Shown here piece by piece: positions 35,791 through 43,756 of a stretch of 64,000 nt of DNA. Source of the stretch: Clostridium ragsdalei P11 (lineage in GTDB: Bacteria; Bacillota; Clostridia; Clostridiales; Clostridiaceae); contig NZ_LROS01000001.1 in assembly GCF_001675165.1 (NCBI RefSeq), forward strand, positions 62,001 through 126,000. The letters are read 5' to 3'. The stretch's first letter is position 1, and each line of letters starts with the position of its first letter. A program made the position numbers and the translations under genes. Below the pieces are notes generated by a model that saw only the letters and a program-made list of their open reading frames with translations, was not told where the DNA came from and did not search any database.

Positions 35791-36633
35791 ATGCAAGATA
35801 TAAAGAGCTGCACAATTTTAAATAATGGAGTAAAAATGCCCTGGATAGGCTTCGGTACTTATAAAGCTGATGGTCCTTCTGTTATTAACTCAGTAAAAGA
35901 AGCTCTCAAAGTTGGTTATGGTCATATAGATACTGCTGCTTTCTATAAAAATGAAGATGGAGTTGGTACTGGGATAAAGGAAAGTAAAGTACCTAGAGAA
36001 AAAATCTTTTTAACAAGTAAAGTTTGGATTTCCGATGAAGGTTATGAAAAAACTTTAAAAGCTTTTGAAGCCTCTATTAAAAAACTAAAAACAGATTACC
36101 TTGATCTATATTTAATTCATTGGCCTAATCCACTACATAATGAAACCTGGAGAGCTTTAGAAAAGCTCTATAAAGAGGGCTATGTGCGAGCAATAGGTGT
36201 TAGCAATTTTACCTCTGGTCATTTGAAAGACTTAATGTCAAATGCTGAAATTATGCCAATGGTGAATCAAGTAGAATTTCACCCTCTGCTAGTTCAAAAT
36301 GAGCTAAGAGAGTTCTGCAAAAAAAATAGTATACAATTAGAAGCATGGTCTCCCTTAATGAGGGGTAAGGTATTTGAAATTTCCCTTCTAAAGGAGCTTG
36401 CAAAGAAATATAAAAAAACAGTATCTCAAATCGTGCTTAGATGGGATTTACAAATGGGAATTGTAACTATTCCAAAATCAACTACTCCATCAAGAATAAA
36501 AGAAAATACAGACATATTTGATTTTAAAATAAGTAAAGATGATATGGCTAAAATTCAGCAGCTTGATAAAGGAATAAGGACAGGTTCCGAACCTGATGAA
36601 GTTTATGCTAACTCAGATACATTAAAAAAATAA
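35791..36633 (+). CDS. Aldo/keto reductase
   Basis: The protein of 280 residues is a TIM-barrel NADPH-dependent carbonyl reductase of the AKR5-like type. Catalytic residues are visible: Asp in GHIDTAAFY (near 47), Tyr at FYKNEDGVG, Lys in TSKVWI (near 77) and His in YLIHWPNP (near 109). The phosphate-binding loop IPKSTTPSRIKENT is near 229. It can reduce aldehydes or ketones to alcohols; the physiological substrate is unknown. The ATG at 35791 is favoured because GGGAGG at 35776-35781 directly touches the ATG at 35782. Confidence 0.88.
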   Translation: MQDIKSCTILNNGVKMPWIGFGTYKADGPSVINSVKEALKVGYGHIDTAAFYKNEDGVGTGIKESKVPREKIFLTSKVWISDEGYEKTLKAFEASIKKLKTDYLDLYLIHWPNPLHNETWRALEKLYKEGYVRAIGVSNFTSGHLKDLMSNAEIMPMVNQVEFHPLLVQNELREFCKKNSIQLEAWSPLMRGKVFEISLLKELAKKYKKTVSQIVLRWDLQMGIVTIPKSTTPSRIKENTDIFDFKISKDDMAKIQQLDKGIRTGSEPDEVYANSDTLKK

Positions 36634-36641
36634 TACTACTT

Positions 36642-36670
36642 AAAAAAGTATGTCTTTGGCATACTTTTTT
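36642..36670 (+). terminator. Rho-independent terminator
   Basis: AAAAAAGTATG pairs with CATACTTTTTT, eight bases after the aldo/keto reductase stop. Confidence 0.85.
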
Positions 36671-36754
36671 AAATATTACTTGAATTACAACCTACATGTT
36701 AAAACTATTTGCCATTATTGTTTTGTATTTATGCCTATTGTATAATTTAATAGT

Positions 36755-36785
36755 ACTTCATCTGATACCAAAAACTCTGTTTATA
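36755..36785 (-). repeat. Isolated left end of a family A element
   Basis: The minus strand reads TATAAACAGAGTTTTTGG then TATCAGATGAAGT, a degenerate version of the left block of the element at 47911. It lies in the promoter region of the HAD gene. Confidence 0.45.
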
Positions 36786-36851
36786 TAAAGTAAAATCTAA
36801 AATTACAAATGCATTATTAGTTCATAGAATACTAGAGGAGGTAATATTTTA

Positions 36852-37733
36852 ATGTATAAAATTGTTTTTATAGATATGGATGGAACTTTACTTAAAGACG
36901 ACAAGTCAATATCCAATGAAAATAAACGAGCTATTGAAGCTGCTACAGAAAAAGGTGTTAAAATTGTTCTTTGTACTGGAAGACCAATAGATGGAATTAA
37001 ACATCATCTCTCTGATCTGAATTTAATAGCAAATGATCAATACAGCGTAACTTGTACTGGCGCTAATGTACAAAACAATACTGAGGACAAAATTATTTTT
37101 CAGTCGCCTTTTAACAGCAAGGATCTAGAATATTTATATAACATGGCAGAAGACTTAAATCTAGACTTATGTTTTTATAACGATGGTACGTACTCAGTTT
37201 ATAAGAACAACTTATATGGTAAATTAGAATCTGTTGCAAACAATACAAAATATGAGATAACTGAATTCAAAAACTTAATAAAACGTAACAACATACTAAA
37301 AGTAAACCTAATAAATGAAAACTCAGATGTTTTAGAGCACTATGTACATCACTTTGGATTTGACATGTCCCCTTACAGTGATTTTAAATTTAGAAGTATC
37401 TATGATAAAAATTTGCTGCTAGGCGATAGTTTACCACAACATTTTTATGAAAATTTTTCAGTGCTTAAAACATGTACTTATACCTTTGAAGTATTGAGTA
37501 AAAATACTAATAAAGGTACTGGTGTAAAAAAACTGTGCCAATACTTGGGCACACCTACTAAAGAAGTTATTTGTATTGGAGACTCTCCAAATGATTTGGA
37601 CATGCTTAAATGTGCAGGTCTTCCTGTAGCCATGGGAAATGCTTCAGATGAAATAAAGCATACTGCTGACTATGTCACTTTAACAAATGAAAAAAATGGA
37701 GTAGCTAATGTTTTAGAAAAGTTCGTGCTGTAA
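36852..37733 (+). CDS. Cof-type HAD hydrolase
   Basis: The protein of 293 residues is a HAD superfamily phosphatase of the Cof/type IIB group, acting on sugar phosphates, flavin or other small phospho-metabolites. Motif I is DMDGTLL (near 8), motif II is CTGRP (near 42), motif III is the Lys in NTNKGTGVKKL (near 215) and motif IV is GDSPNDLDML (near 240). The C2-type cap lies between motifs II and III. GAGGAGG lies eight bases before the ATG. The stop is followed by a hairpin. Confidence 0.9.
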   Translation: MYKIVFIDMDGTLLKDDKSISNENKRAIEAATEKGVKIVLCTGRPIDGIKHHLSDLNLIANDQYSVTCTGANVQNNTEDKIIFQSPFNSKDLEYLYNMAEDLNLDLCFYNDGTYSVYKNNLYGKLESVANNTKYEITEFKNLIKRNNILKVNLINENSDVLEHYVHHFGFDMSPYSDFKFRSIYDKNLLLGDSLPQHFYENFSVLKTCTYTFEVLSKNTNKGTGVKKLCQYLGTPTKEVICIGDSPNDLDMLKCAGLPVAMGNASDEIKHTADYVTLTNEKNGVANVLEKFVL

Positions 37734-37752
37734 CCACTAACTATATTTTCTA

Positions 37753-37801
37753 CTACAGCCTACGCATCCTTCATCTATGACCTTATGAAGGAATGCTGTA
37801 G
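37753..37801 (+). terminator. Hairpin after the HAD gene
   Basis: CTACAGC and GCATCCTTCAT pair with ATGAAGGAATGC and TGTAG with small bulges. There is no clear T tract, so it may be a processing hairpin rather than a terminator. Confidence 0.5.
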
Positions 37802-37862
37802 CCTGCATAGAGTTTAATATTACCTTATCTTAGACTTAGTGTGGTACTTTAGATTTTCTACT

Positions 37863-38123
37863 TTAATAAACATCTGTAACCTTTGCAACATAGTCATCAT
37901 ATCCTGATTTAGCTAGCACCATAATAGGATGTTCCTGATTCAGTATTTGAACTCGATATGCCTGTGCTTCATCCTTATCAAAATATTCATCTCTATTAAC
38001 ATTTATTTTGCTTCTATCTGCAACCCCATAATCTTCTAGTATTTCTGTAACCCTATTTTCTAAGTCTCCCGTTGGGCATTCAAGCGTCCTAATTCTATCA
38101 ATTGCCTCATCAATTTTTTTCAT
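37863..38123 (-). CDS. Small acidic hypothetical protein
   Basis: The protein of 86 residues is hydrophilic, with a helical N-terminal half (KKIDEAIDRIRTLECPTGD) and a C-terminal half reading VLAKSGYDDYVAKVTDVY that looks like a small alpha/beta unit. I recognise no family. GGGAGG lies nine bases before the ATG, which supports real translation. The gene is single, convergent with the HAD gene, with a family C element directly upstream. Confidence 0.65.
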   Translation of the reverse strand: MKKIDEAIDRIRTLECPTGDLENRVTEILEDYGVADRSKINVNRDEYFDKDEAQAYRVQILNQEHPIMVLAKSGYDDYVAKVTDVY

Positions 38124-38140
38124 TCTATTAACCTCCCATA

Positions 38141-38220
38141 AGGCATTTTCAAAGAAATAGCTAGTCAGTATGATAAAAATATTTGTGGCATCTTTAACTT
38201 GTTATTTTTTTTAAATGCCT
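38141..38220. repeat. Family C element, intact 80 bp copy
   Basis: AGGCATTT and AAATGCCT are terminal inverted repeats of an 80 bp AT-rich block with TTCAAAGAAATAGCTAGTCA on the left arm and AAGATGCCAC-like sequence in the other arm. The same element is found split at 15439-15708. It contains no frame. Confidence 0.6.
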
Positions 38221-38409
38221 AAAATAGATTAGTTGTATTTTTATTATGTCCCCTTATTTTTTCTTAATTCTACTCATATCTTAACATTTTAAATTTATCT
38301 ATTACTTATAATATTAAAAAATATATATTGGCAACAAGACAAGTAGCAAGTATAATATAATCAATGAGTTAGGGAATCCTAAACTTATGTACGAAGGAGA
38401 TGACTAAAA

Positions 38410-38736
38410 ATTAATAGTTTAAATTATTTTAATAACAGAGAAGATTGCAAAAAATTCTTGGATAGTTTTGATTTTAAATATTTTATACCTTATTTTTGTG
38501 ATTGGGATGGTTATAATAGGTATACTGTCCAGCTTAATAAGGAATGTACAAAGATATTATACTGTTCTTTGGATTCTGTAAAAGATGGATTAGTTAAAGA
38601 TTCTTTTTATTTTTTTAATGCTGAAAAACTCAAGGTTAAAAATAAAGAGGGCATATTAGTTGACGCTTTTCAACTTGCTGAAGCAGGAGAATCTATAAGA
38701 AGATATGTAAGAGGAAGGAAATATATGACAAAGTAA
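38410..38736 (+). CDS. Hypothetical protein, probable non-AUG start
   Basis: The protein of about 108 residues is unrecognised, with an aromatic-rich start (FKYFIPYFCDWDGYNRYTVQ) and a C-terminal basic end. No ATG exists in this frame before residue 90. AAGGAGA at 38394-38400 is nine bases before an ATT codon at 38410, giving MNSLNYFNNRED as a start; a TTG at 38458 is the conventional alternative, but has no ribosome binding site. An ATT start is rare but known for infC. A one-base deletion after ATG 38400 is another possibility. The frame is otherwise intact to a normal stop. Confidence 0.5.
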   Translation: MNSLNYFNNREDCKKFLDSFDFKYFIPYFCDWDGYNRYTVQLNKECTKILYCSLDSVKDGLVKDSFYFFNAEKLKVKNKEGILVDAFQLAEAGESIRRYVRGRKYMTK

Positions 38737-38779
38737 GATTACAGTATTAATTCTATTTTTTAAATGTAAAGGTTTAGAG

Positions 38780-38818
38780 ATGAGTATAGATTTATGTAAA
38801 GTCCAAATCTATGCTCAT
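38780..38818. terminator. Bidirectional hairpin between convergent genes
   Basis: ATGAGTATAGATTT pairs with AAATCTATGCTCAT with one G-T pair, between the hypothetical gene and the HAD phosphatase gene. Confidence 0.65.
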
Positions 38819-38833
38819 TACCTATGAATTGAA

Positions 38834-39478
38834 TCACAAATTCAACAATTCTTTTACCCCGCTGATAGCTAAATAGTAATTTTCAACACTACCAAAACCG
38901 TACTTTGCAAATATAAAAGGAATTTCAGCAAGTACCGTTGCCTCATAATCTCCCTGGGTATCTCCAACATATACTACATCATTCAAATTGTTTCTTTTTA
39001 TAACAAGCTTTATATTTTCTCCTTTGCCCTTACCTGTATTTCCAAAGCATTCAAAGTCTGTAATGTACTTTTCAATTCCTGCTTTCTTCATAAATAATTC
39101 AATATAACCGCACTGACAATTACTCACAATAAACAAATGACATTTTTCTGATAATTTCCTAATGGTTTCTTTTACATCTGGAAACAGCAGGTTATTTGTA
39201 TTTTCTCTCAAGGCATCCTGCTCATATTTACAATATCTATTAATTATCAGCTTTCTTTTACTCTCACTAGCATCATAGAACAAATCATCTGCTATTACAT
39301 CCATAGTTTTTCCAAACTCTTTTTTTAACACAGAGGATGTTATAAGTGGAGCTGCTTTCCCTACTTCTGAAATTGCCCTGTTCCAGGCTTTTGCTACAAT
39401 TTCTGTTGTATCCCATAATGTACCATCAACATCAAATATTATATTCTTTATGATAAAAACCTTCTTTCTAATTCTCAC
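38834..39478 (-). CDS. HAD family phosphatase (phosphoglycolate phosphatase-like)
   Basis: The protein of about 203-214 residues has HAD motif I FDVDGTLWDT, motif II IVSNCQ, a motif III Lys in GKGENIKLVIKRN and motif IV YVGDTQGDYEA. The helical cap between motifs I and II classes it as a Gph/PGMB-like enzyme acting on small phosphoesters. The usual family start, IKNIIFDVDGT, lies 10 codons inside the longest frame; there the codons are ATC-ATA-AAG with GAAGG five bases upstream, so an ATC or ATA start is plausible. The GTG at 39478 has no ribosome binding site. Confidence 0.82.
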   Translation of the reverse strand: MRIRKKVFIIKNIIFDVDGTLWDTTEIVAKAWNRAISEVGKAAPLITSSVLKKEFGKTMDVIADDLFYDASESKRKLIINRYCKYEQDALRENTNNLLFPDVKETIRKLSEKCHLFIVSNCQCGYIELFMKKAGIEKYITDFECFGNTGKGKGENIKLVIKRNNLNDVVYVGDTQGDYEATVLAEIPFIFAKYGFGSVENYYLAISGVKELLNL

Positions 39479-39579
39479 TCATGAGAATATAATATTAAAC
39501 AATGATCATATAGTCAATACCTGGCGTTAATTATTAAAATTAGTCATAAATAAGTATAATCTACAAATGTAGATTTTTC

Positions 39580-40491
39580 CTAATCATTTAATAATAATTC
39601 AGTTTTAAATGTTATTACAGCATCTCCAGAAATCTTAACTTCTACTGGTTCTTTATCTTCTATCTTTACCTCAACTTCAATAATACCTGGCCTTTTTATA
39701 GCTTCACCCTGCATAGCCTTAAATTTAAAGAAAGAATTATTGTGGTGAATAAGGTTGTGATGAACAAGATATGCACCCAAAGGACCATTTGCATTGCCAG
39801 TAACAGGATCCTCATTAATACCTATTGCAGGTGCAAACATTCTACCATGTATTAAAATATCATTATCTTGTGTACCAACCGTAAAAACATAATATCCATT
39901 ACATTTAATAACCTTGCTTAGCTTAGAAAGTGCACCATAATCTGGCTGCAGTGCATTTAAAGTTTCAATACTCTTTATACCAATCATAACTTTAGAATGA
40001 CCCGTAGACACAATTTGAATTTTATAGTTTTCCAGTAGATCGCTATCTTTTATATTAAGTGCTGCTAAAAGTTCTTTTTTATTCATACCATCAATAATGG
40101 TACCAAATTCAATTTTGCCCTGCGTCATAATAATTTTATAATTCTCATTTTTCTTTACTATATCAACAGGTAAAATTCCAGCACCCGTCTTATGATAAAC
40201 CCTTGACGTATCAAGTCCATTTTCTACAGCACGGACATAATGAGCAGCAATAGTAGCATGTCCGCAAATTGGCACTTCATTTGTTGGAGTAAAAAAACGT
40301 ATATGAGCATCATACTCTCTGCTATTTGAAGAAAAAATAAAAGCTGTCTCAGAGTTATTAAGTTCTCTAGCAATTTTTTGCATCTCATAATCAGTTAACC
40401 CATCTGCATTTGTTATTACTCCTGCTGGATTTCCTGTGAACTTTTCTTTCGTAAATGAATCAATTTGATATAAATTGTACTTTCTTGTCAT
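39580..40491 (-). CDS. PhzF family isomerase
   Basis: The protein of 303 residues matches PhzF/YddE proteins: the first half has QIDSFTKEKFTGNPAGVI, the active-site Glu in ARELNNSETAF (near 47), FFTPTNEVPICGHATIAAHYV, and the second half has FAPAIGINEDPVTGNANGPL. The fold resembles diaminopimelate epimerase. Outside phenazine producers, the substrate is unknown. The ATG is preceded by GAGGAAAG. It is divergent from the HxlR regulator, with a long family A copy between; HxlR may control it. Confidence 0.85.
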   Translation of the reverse strand: MTRKYNLYQIDSFTKEKFTGNPAGVITNADGLTDYEMQKIARELNNSETAFIFSSNSREYDAHIRFFTPTNEVPICGHATIAAHYVRAVENGLDTSRVYHKTGAGILPVDIVKKNENYKIIMTQGKIEFGTIIDGMNKKELLAALNIKDSDLLENYKIQIVSTGHSKVMIGIKSIETLNALQPDYGALSKLSKVIKCNGYYVFTVGTQDNDILIHGRMFAPAIGINEDPVTGNANGPLGAYLVHHNLIHHNNSFFKFKAMQGEAIKRPGIIEVEVKIEDKEPVEVKISGDAVITFKTELLLND

Positions 40492-40539
40492 GACTTTCCT
40501 CCCCTAGGTATACTATACATTTACAAATTAAACACTATT

Positions 40540-40753
40540 TTATCCGATGGCTACCTACTGTAACACTCCCACGCACATATCGAAAGCGACTATACCAAAT
40601 CAAAGATTTGGAATATCTCCTTTTCTATCAAAGTGGGAGATACTAGAACTCTTGAGCTTCAGCGATTTAGAGTTCTTATGCTGTGCATAACAGTAGCTAC
40701 ACCCCTGGATAATTCATCTAAACTTAGTGGGAGAAACCAAACTCCCACTAAGT
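40540..40753 (-). repeat. Family A structured repeat, copy 5 (long form, minus orientation)
   Basis: Read on the minus strand: an ACTTAGTGGGAGTTTGG / TTTCTCCCACTAAGT hairpin in place of the usual left block, TTATCC, GGGGTGTAGCTACTG, an extra AGAACTCT...AGAGTTCT hairpin, CTCCCACTTTGATAG, GAGATATTCCAAATCTTTG, GTCGCTTTC, GTGCGTGGGAGTG, GGTAGCCATC and GGATAA. The left hairpin differs in sequence but not in position, which is what a conserved RNA structure would show. Confidence 0.8.
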
Positions 40754-40875
40754 AAGATTTATTGATTAATCCATAGCAATTAATATCTATGTATACTATA
40801 ATAGTTTTGTTGGAGTACACATACAAGTACGCACTTTTTAATCAGATACTTACCATTTGGAAAGAAGGATAGGGT

Positions 40876-41232
40876 ATGAATAGAGACATAATTAAAAAAT
40901 TTCCAAATCAAAGGAAAAGGCAAAAGGATTTTAAATGTTCTATAGGATTTGCAATGACTGTAATTGGAAGTAAGTGGAGAGCAATAATATTATGGCATAT
41001 ATTGAAAACTGATCCTATAAGATATGGGGAGCTTAAAAAATCTATTCCTAATATAAGTCATAAGATACTATCTCAAGAATTAAAAAACTTGGAGATGGAT
41101 GGTCTTATTGAAAGAATTGCTTATGCAACAATCCCACCTAAAGTAGAGTATATGCCTACAGATAGAGGAAAATCCTTAGAAAACATCTTAACTGAACTAT
41201 GCCTTTGGGGTAAAAAATATATGAATCTATAA
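40876..41232 (+). CDS. HxlR family transcriptional regulator
   Basis: The protein of 118 residues is a winged helix-turn-helix of the HxlR/MarR-like group, with IGFAMTVIGSKWRAIILWHI (helix 1-2), RYGELKKSIPNISHKILSQELKNLEMDGLI (recognition region) and YMPTDRGKSLENIL at the end. Such dimers control redox or aldehyde stress genes. Candidate target is the divergent phzF-like gene. AAAGAAGGATAGGGT lies before the ATG. It is monocistronic. Confidence 0.88.
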   Translation: MNRDIIKKFPNQRKRQKDFKCSIGFAMTVIGSKWRAIILWHILKTDPIRYGELKKSIPNISHKILSQELKNLEMDGLIERIAYATIPPKVEYMPTDRGKSLENILTELCLWGKKYMNL

Positions 41233-41316
41233 TTAAAATAATACTGAAAAATATAAGCAAACTAATGCTATACTTACCCCATTACATTAACTTCAAATTA
41301 TATTGTTCACTTTATA

Positions 41317-41907
41317 CTACACTTCAAATCCAGTTCTATCTTCTTCTGTAATTTCTCGAATTACTTTACATGGTACACCAGCTGCAACTACATTTGCTGG
41401 AATATCTTTTGTAATAACACTACCCGATCCAATAATTGTATTATCTCCAATAACTACACCTTGATTTATATGAACGCCTGCTCCAATCCATACGTTATTG
41501 CCTATCTTTACAGGTTTTGCATAACAGGCTCCTGCTATTCGTTCTTTTGCATCTGCTGCATGATTAGAGGTATAGATTCCAACCCGCGGCCCAAATAGAA
41601 CATTATTTCCTATGTCTATCCCCCCGCCATCTAACATTATACAATCGAAATTAGCATAAAAATTATCTCCTATTGTAATATTGAAACCAAATTCACATCG
41701 AAAATTTGGTTCAAAATGAACCCCTTTTCCGATACTTTTCAATAGTTTTTTTAATATTTCTTCCCTTTCATGCTGCGGCTTACCAAAACTATTATTATAT
41801 TCATTTGTAAGAAATACCGTATTTTCTCTTGCTTGAATTAGTTCCTGGGTTAAATCATTATACATTTTACCCAATAAAATCAATTGTTTCTGCTCCTCTA
41901 AAGTCAT
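41317..41907 (-). CDS. Sugar O-acetyltransferase (maltose/galactoside type)
   Basis: The protein of 196 residues has an N-terminal Mac domain and a left-handed parallel beta-helix with hexapeptide repeats (IGNNVLFGP, IGNNVWIGAGV, IGDNTIIGSGS). The catalytic histidine lies in IYTSNHAADA near residue 115. These trimeric enzymes transfer acetyl from acetyl-CoA to sugars such as galactosides or maltose; the natural substrate is unknown. GGAGG lies eight bases before the ATG. The end at 41317 faces the HxlR gene. Confidence 0.88.
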   Translation of the reverse strand: MTLEEQKQLILLGKMYNDLTQELIQARENTVFLTNEYNNSFGKPQHEREEILKKLLKSIGKGVHFEPNFRCEFGFNITIGDNFYANFDCIMLDGGGIDIGNNVLFGPRVGIYTSNHAADAKERIAGACYAKPVKIGNNVWIGAGVHINQGVVIGDNTIIGSGSVITKDIPANVVAAGVPCKVIREITEEDRTGFEV

Positions 41908-42203
41908 AATATAACCTCCAAAACAACTCTGGTATTTTTTATCATAATATATAATTTATTTGCCTTTATATTTCATTTATAATTTAACATATAACATATA
42001 TATTTTTTCATATCTATAAATTTATTCTATGTGGTAAATGCTTTTTTTAGTATACATTGTGTTATAGCAAATGAAATTCATAATTTTTTAACATATTTTG
42101 CTTAAACTTCTGATAAAAAGAATTTTGTTTATCAACTCAGTTCCCATCAAAAGCAAGCACTTTTTATCTGAATTTTAGGGCTAATTATAATTAATTTTTA
42201 AGT

Positions 42204-42232
42204 TTGACACATATATATATCTACCTTATAAT
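42204..42232 (+). promoter_or_regulatory. Consensus sigma-A promoter
   Basis: TTGACA (42204-42209) and TATAAT (42227-42232) match consensus exactly with a 17-base spacer, 42 bases before the start codon of the repeat-tailed membrane protein. The rest of the 41908-42274 gap is AT-rich, with no other gene. Confidence 0.85.
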
Positions 42233-42274
42233 TTAATTACGTAATTTGGAAAGGATAAGGAAGCGAAGATTAAT

Positions 42275-43447
42275 ATGATAAATATTATTAAAACTGCAAT
42301 TGTAACTATAGTGATATCTTTTATATCAGGGTTACTATTAGATTATTACAAAAATTTAGCACCTAGGCTATTATGTAATATAAGAAGTGCTATGCCTACA
42401 AAAAATAATAAAAGAATTCGTGCATACATTATTACCATTAGTAATATATCTAGTAAAACAATCAATAAGTTAACCCTAAATATACAAAGCCAACAAAATC
42501 ACTTAAATATTACAGATGCAAAAATAACAAGAGGATTAAAATTTGATTCTTCACTAAAAGATAACACTTTAGATGTCTACATTCCTTTTTTAAGTAAGAA
42601 TGATAAATTTTCAGTTACAGTATATGGAGATGATCAACATGCAATGCGCAATAAGCCTGCTATTGTACTCAGATCACCTGAAAATTTTAAACAGATAGAT
42701 TCTTTAAGACAAAATGGAATTTTAGCTTTATTGTTCAATATACCCAAAAGTATAAGTGAGACAATCTCAAATACAGTTAAAAAACCTGAAGCAATAGTTT
42801 CTGATGAAAAGGATGACTTTACAAAAGTTATGAGAAAACCGTTAGGCACTGAAGAAACAGCAAATAGAAGAAATAGGAAAGTACGCTATGGAAATAAGAA
42901 CCCTGGTAATACTAAAAAGGCACTGATAATTGTTGTATCAATTATTTTGCTTGTATTTGCTGGAGTCTTAGGGAAATCTTATTTGAAAGGGGCATCTGCT
43001 AATACGCAAACCCCCGATGTAGAAACTGTCGTTCCAAATCAATCCACTGATGCTACAAATTCATCAAAAGGAACAACTAAAAATTCAAATTCAAAAGCTT
43101 CATCTGGACAAACAACTAGAAATTCAGGTTCAAAAGCTTCATCTGGACAAACAACTGAAAATCCAGGTTCAAAAGCTTCATCTGGACAAACAACTGAAAA
43201 TCCAGGTTCAAAAGCTTCATCTGGACAAACAACCGAAAATCCAGGCTCAAAAACATCGTCTGGACAAACAACTCAAAATCCAGACTCAAAAACATCGTCT
43301 GGACAAACAACTGGAGGTTCAGATTCAAAATCCTCATCTGGACAAACAACTGGAAATTCGGATCCAAAGGCTTCATCTGGACAAACAACTGGAGGTTCAA
43401 ATTCAGGAACATCATCTGGACAAACAACTCAGAGTTCAGGTAACTGA
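42275..43447 (+). CDS. Membrane protein with a 13-residue tandem repeat tail
   Basis: The protein of 390 residues has an N-terminal helix (about 4-24), a cytoplasmic beta-rich domain (about 30-140) with ISNISSKTINKLTLNI typical of an uncharacterised extracellular-like sandwich, a basic linker (KPLGTEETANRRNRKVRYGN), a second helix (about 214-235; KALIIVVSIILLVFAGVLG) and a Ser/Thr/Gly-rich tail with nine copies of SSGQTT. I recognise no family. With two helices the tail could lie outside the cell, like wall-spanning linkers. A consensus promoter and the weak AAGGAAG site lie upstream. It is monocistronic. Confidence 0.75.
   Translation: MINIIKTAIVTIVISFISGLLLDYYKNLAPRLLCNIRSAMPTKNNKRIRAYIITISNISSKTINKLTLNIQSQQNHLNITDAKITRGLKFDSSLKDNTLDVYIPFLSKNDKFSVTVYGDDQHAMRNKPAIVLRSPENFKQIDSLRQNGILALLFNIPKSISETISNTVKKPEAIVSDEKDDFTKVMRKPLGTEETANRRNRKVRYGNKNPGNTKKALIIVVSIILLVFAGVLGKSYLKGASANTQTPDVETVVPNQSTDATNSSKGTTKNSNSKASSGQTTRNSGSKASSGQTTENPGSKASSGQTTENPGSKASSGQTTENPGSKTSSGQTTQNPDSKTSSGQTTGGSDSKSSSGQTTGNSDPKASSGQTTGGSNSGTSSGQTTQSSGN
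43094..43444 (+). repeat. 39-bp coding tandem repeat (minisatellite)
   Basis: Nine in-frame units of 39 bp encode K-A-S-S-G-Q-T-T-x-N-x-G-S variants. The CATCTGGACAAACAACT core is nearly invariant, with later units more diverged. The regular pattern predicts copy-number variation by slippage. Confidence 0.9.
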
Positions 43448-43480
43448 CACAGTAAAATAATATACACCTTATGAAAAATA

Positions 43481-43507
43481 AGCAGCTATCGCCAATTGAT
43501 AGCTGCT
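43481..43507 (+). terminator. Hairpin after the repeat-tailed gene
   Basis: AGCAGCTATC pairs perfectly with GATAGCTGCT across a seven-base loop, followed by ATTCTTATGCTTT. The rest of the gap to brnQ (43508-43756) is AT-rich with no gene. Confidence 0.65.
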
Positions 43508-43756
43508 ATTCTTATGCTTTCTTTAGTCTAAGCACCTGAAGGTATCCAAAACTTTTTCTTTTTATACTATATATTTTAAGTTATTTATTTTAGCATACTC
43601 TAATTACCAGTTAAAATGTAATATATTGCATTTATATTCTAATTATGCTATCATTTTCGTGTGCATTATGCTGCTTACATATATTGAAAAATCAATTACA
43701 TATGTATTGCTTCTAATTGAATAAGGTATTATTTAAACATTTGAGGAGGGCTATTT

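Noticed and set aside
43050-43460. Repetitive array that mimics a CRISPR, and a second long frame rich in His-Leu-Asp-Lys-Gln
   Set aside because: The period is 39 bp with no variable spacers; all units are in frame with the membrane protein. The alternative frame is a shadow of the tandem repeat.
43508-43756. T-box leader upstream of brnQ
   Set aside because: No T-box core like the one before asnB (GGTGGCACCGCG) is present, and no terminator/antiterminator pair can be drawn.
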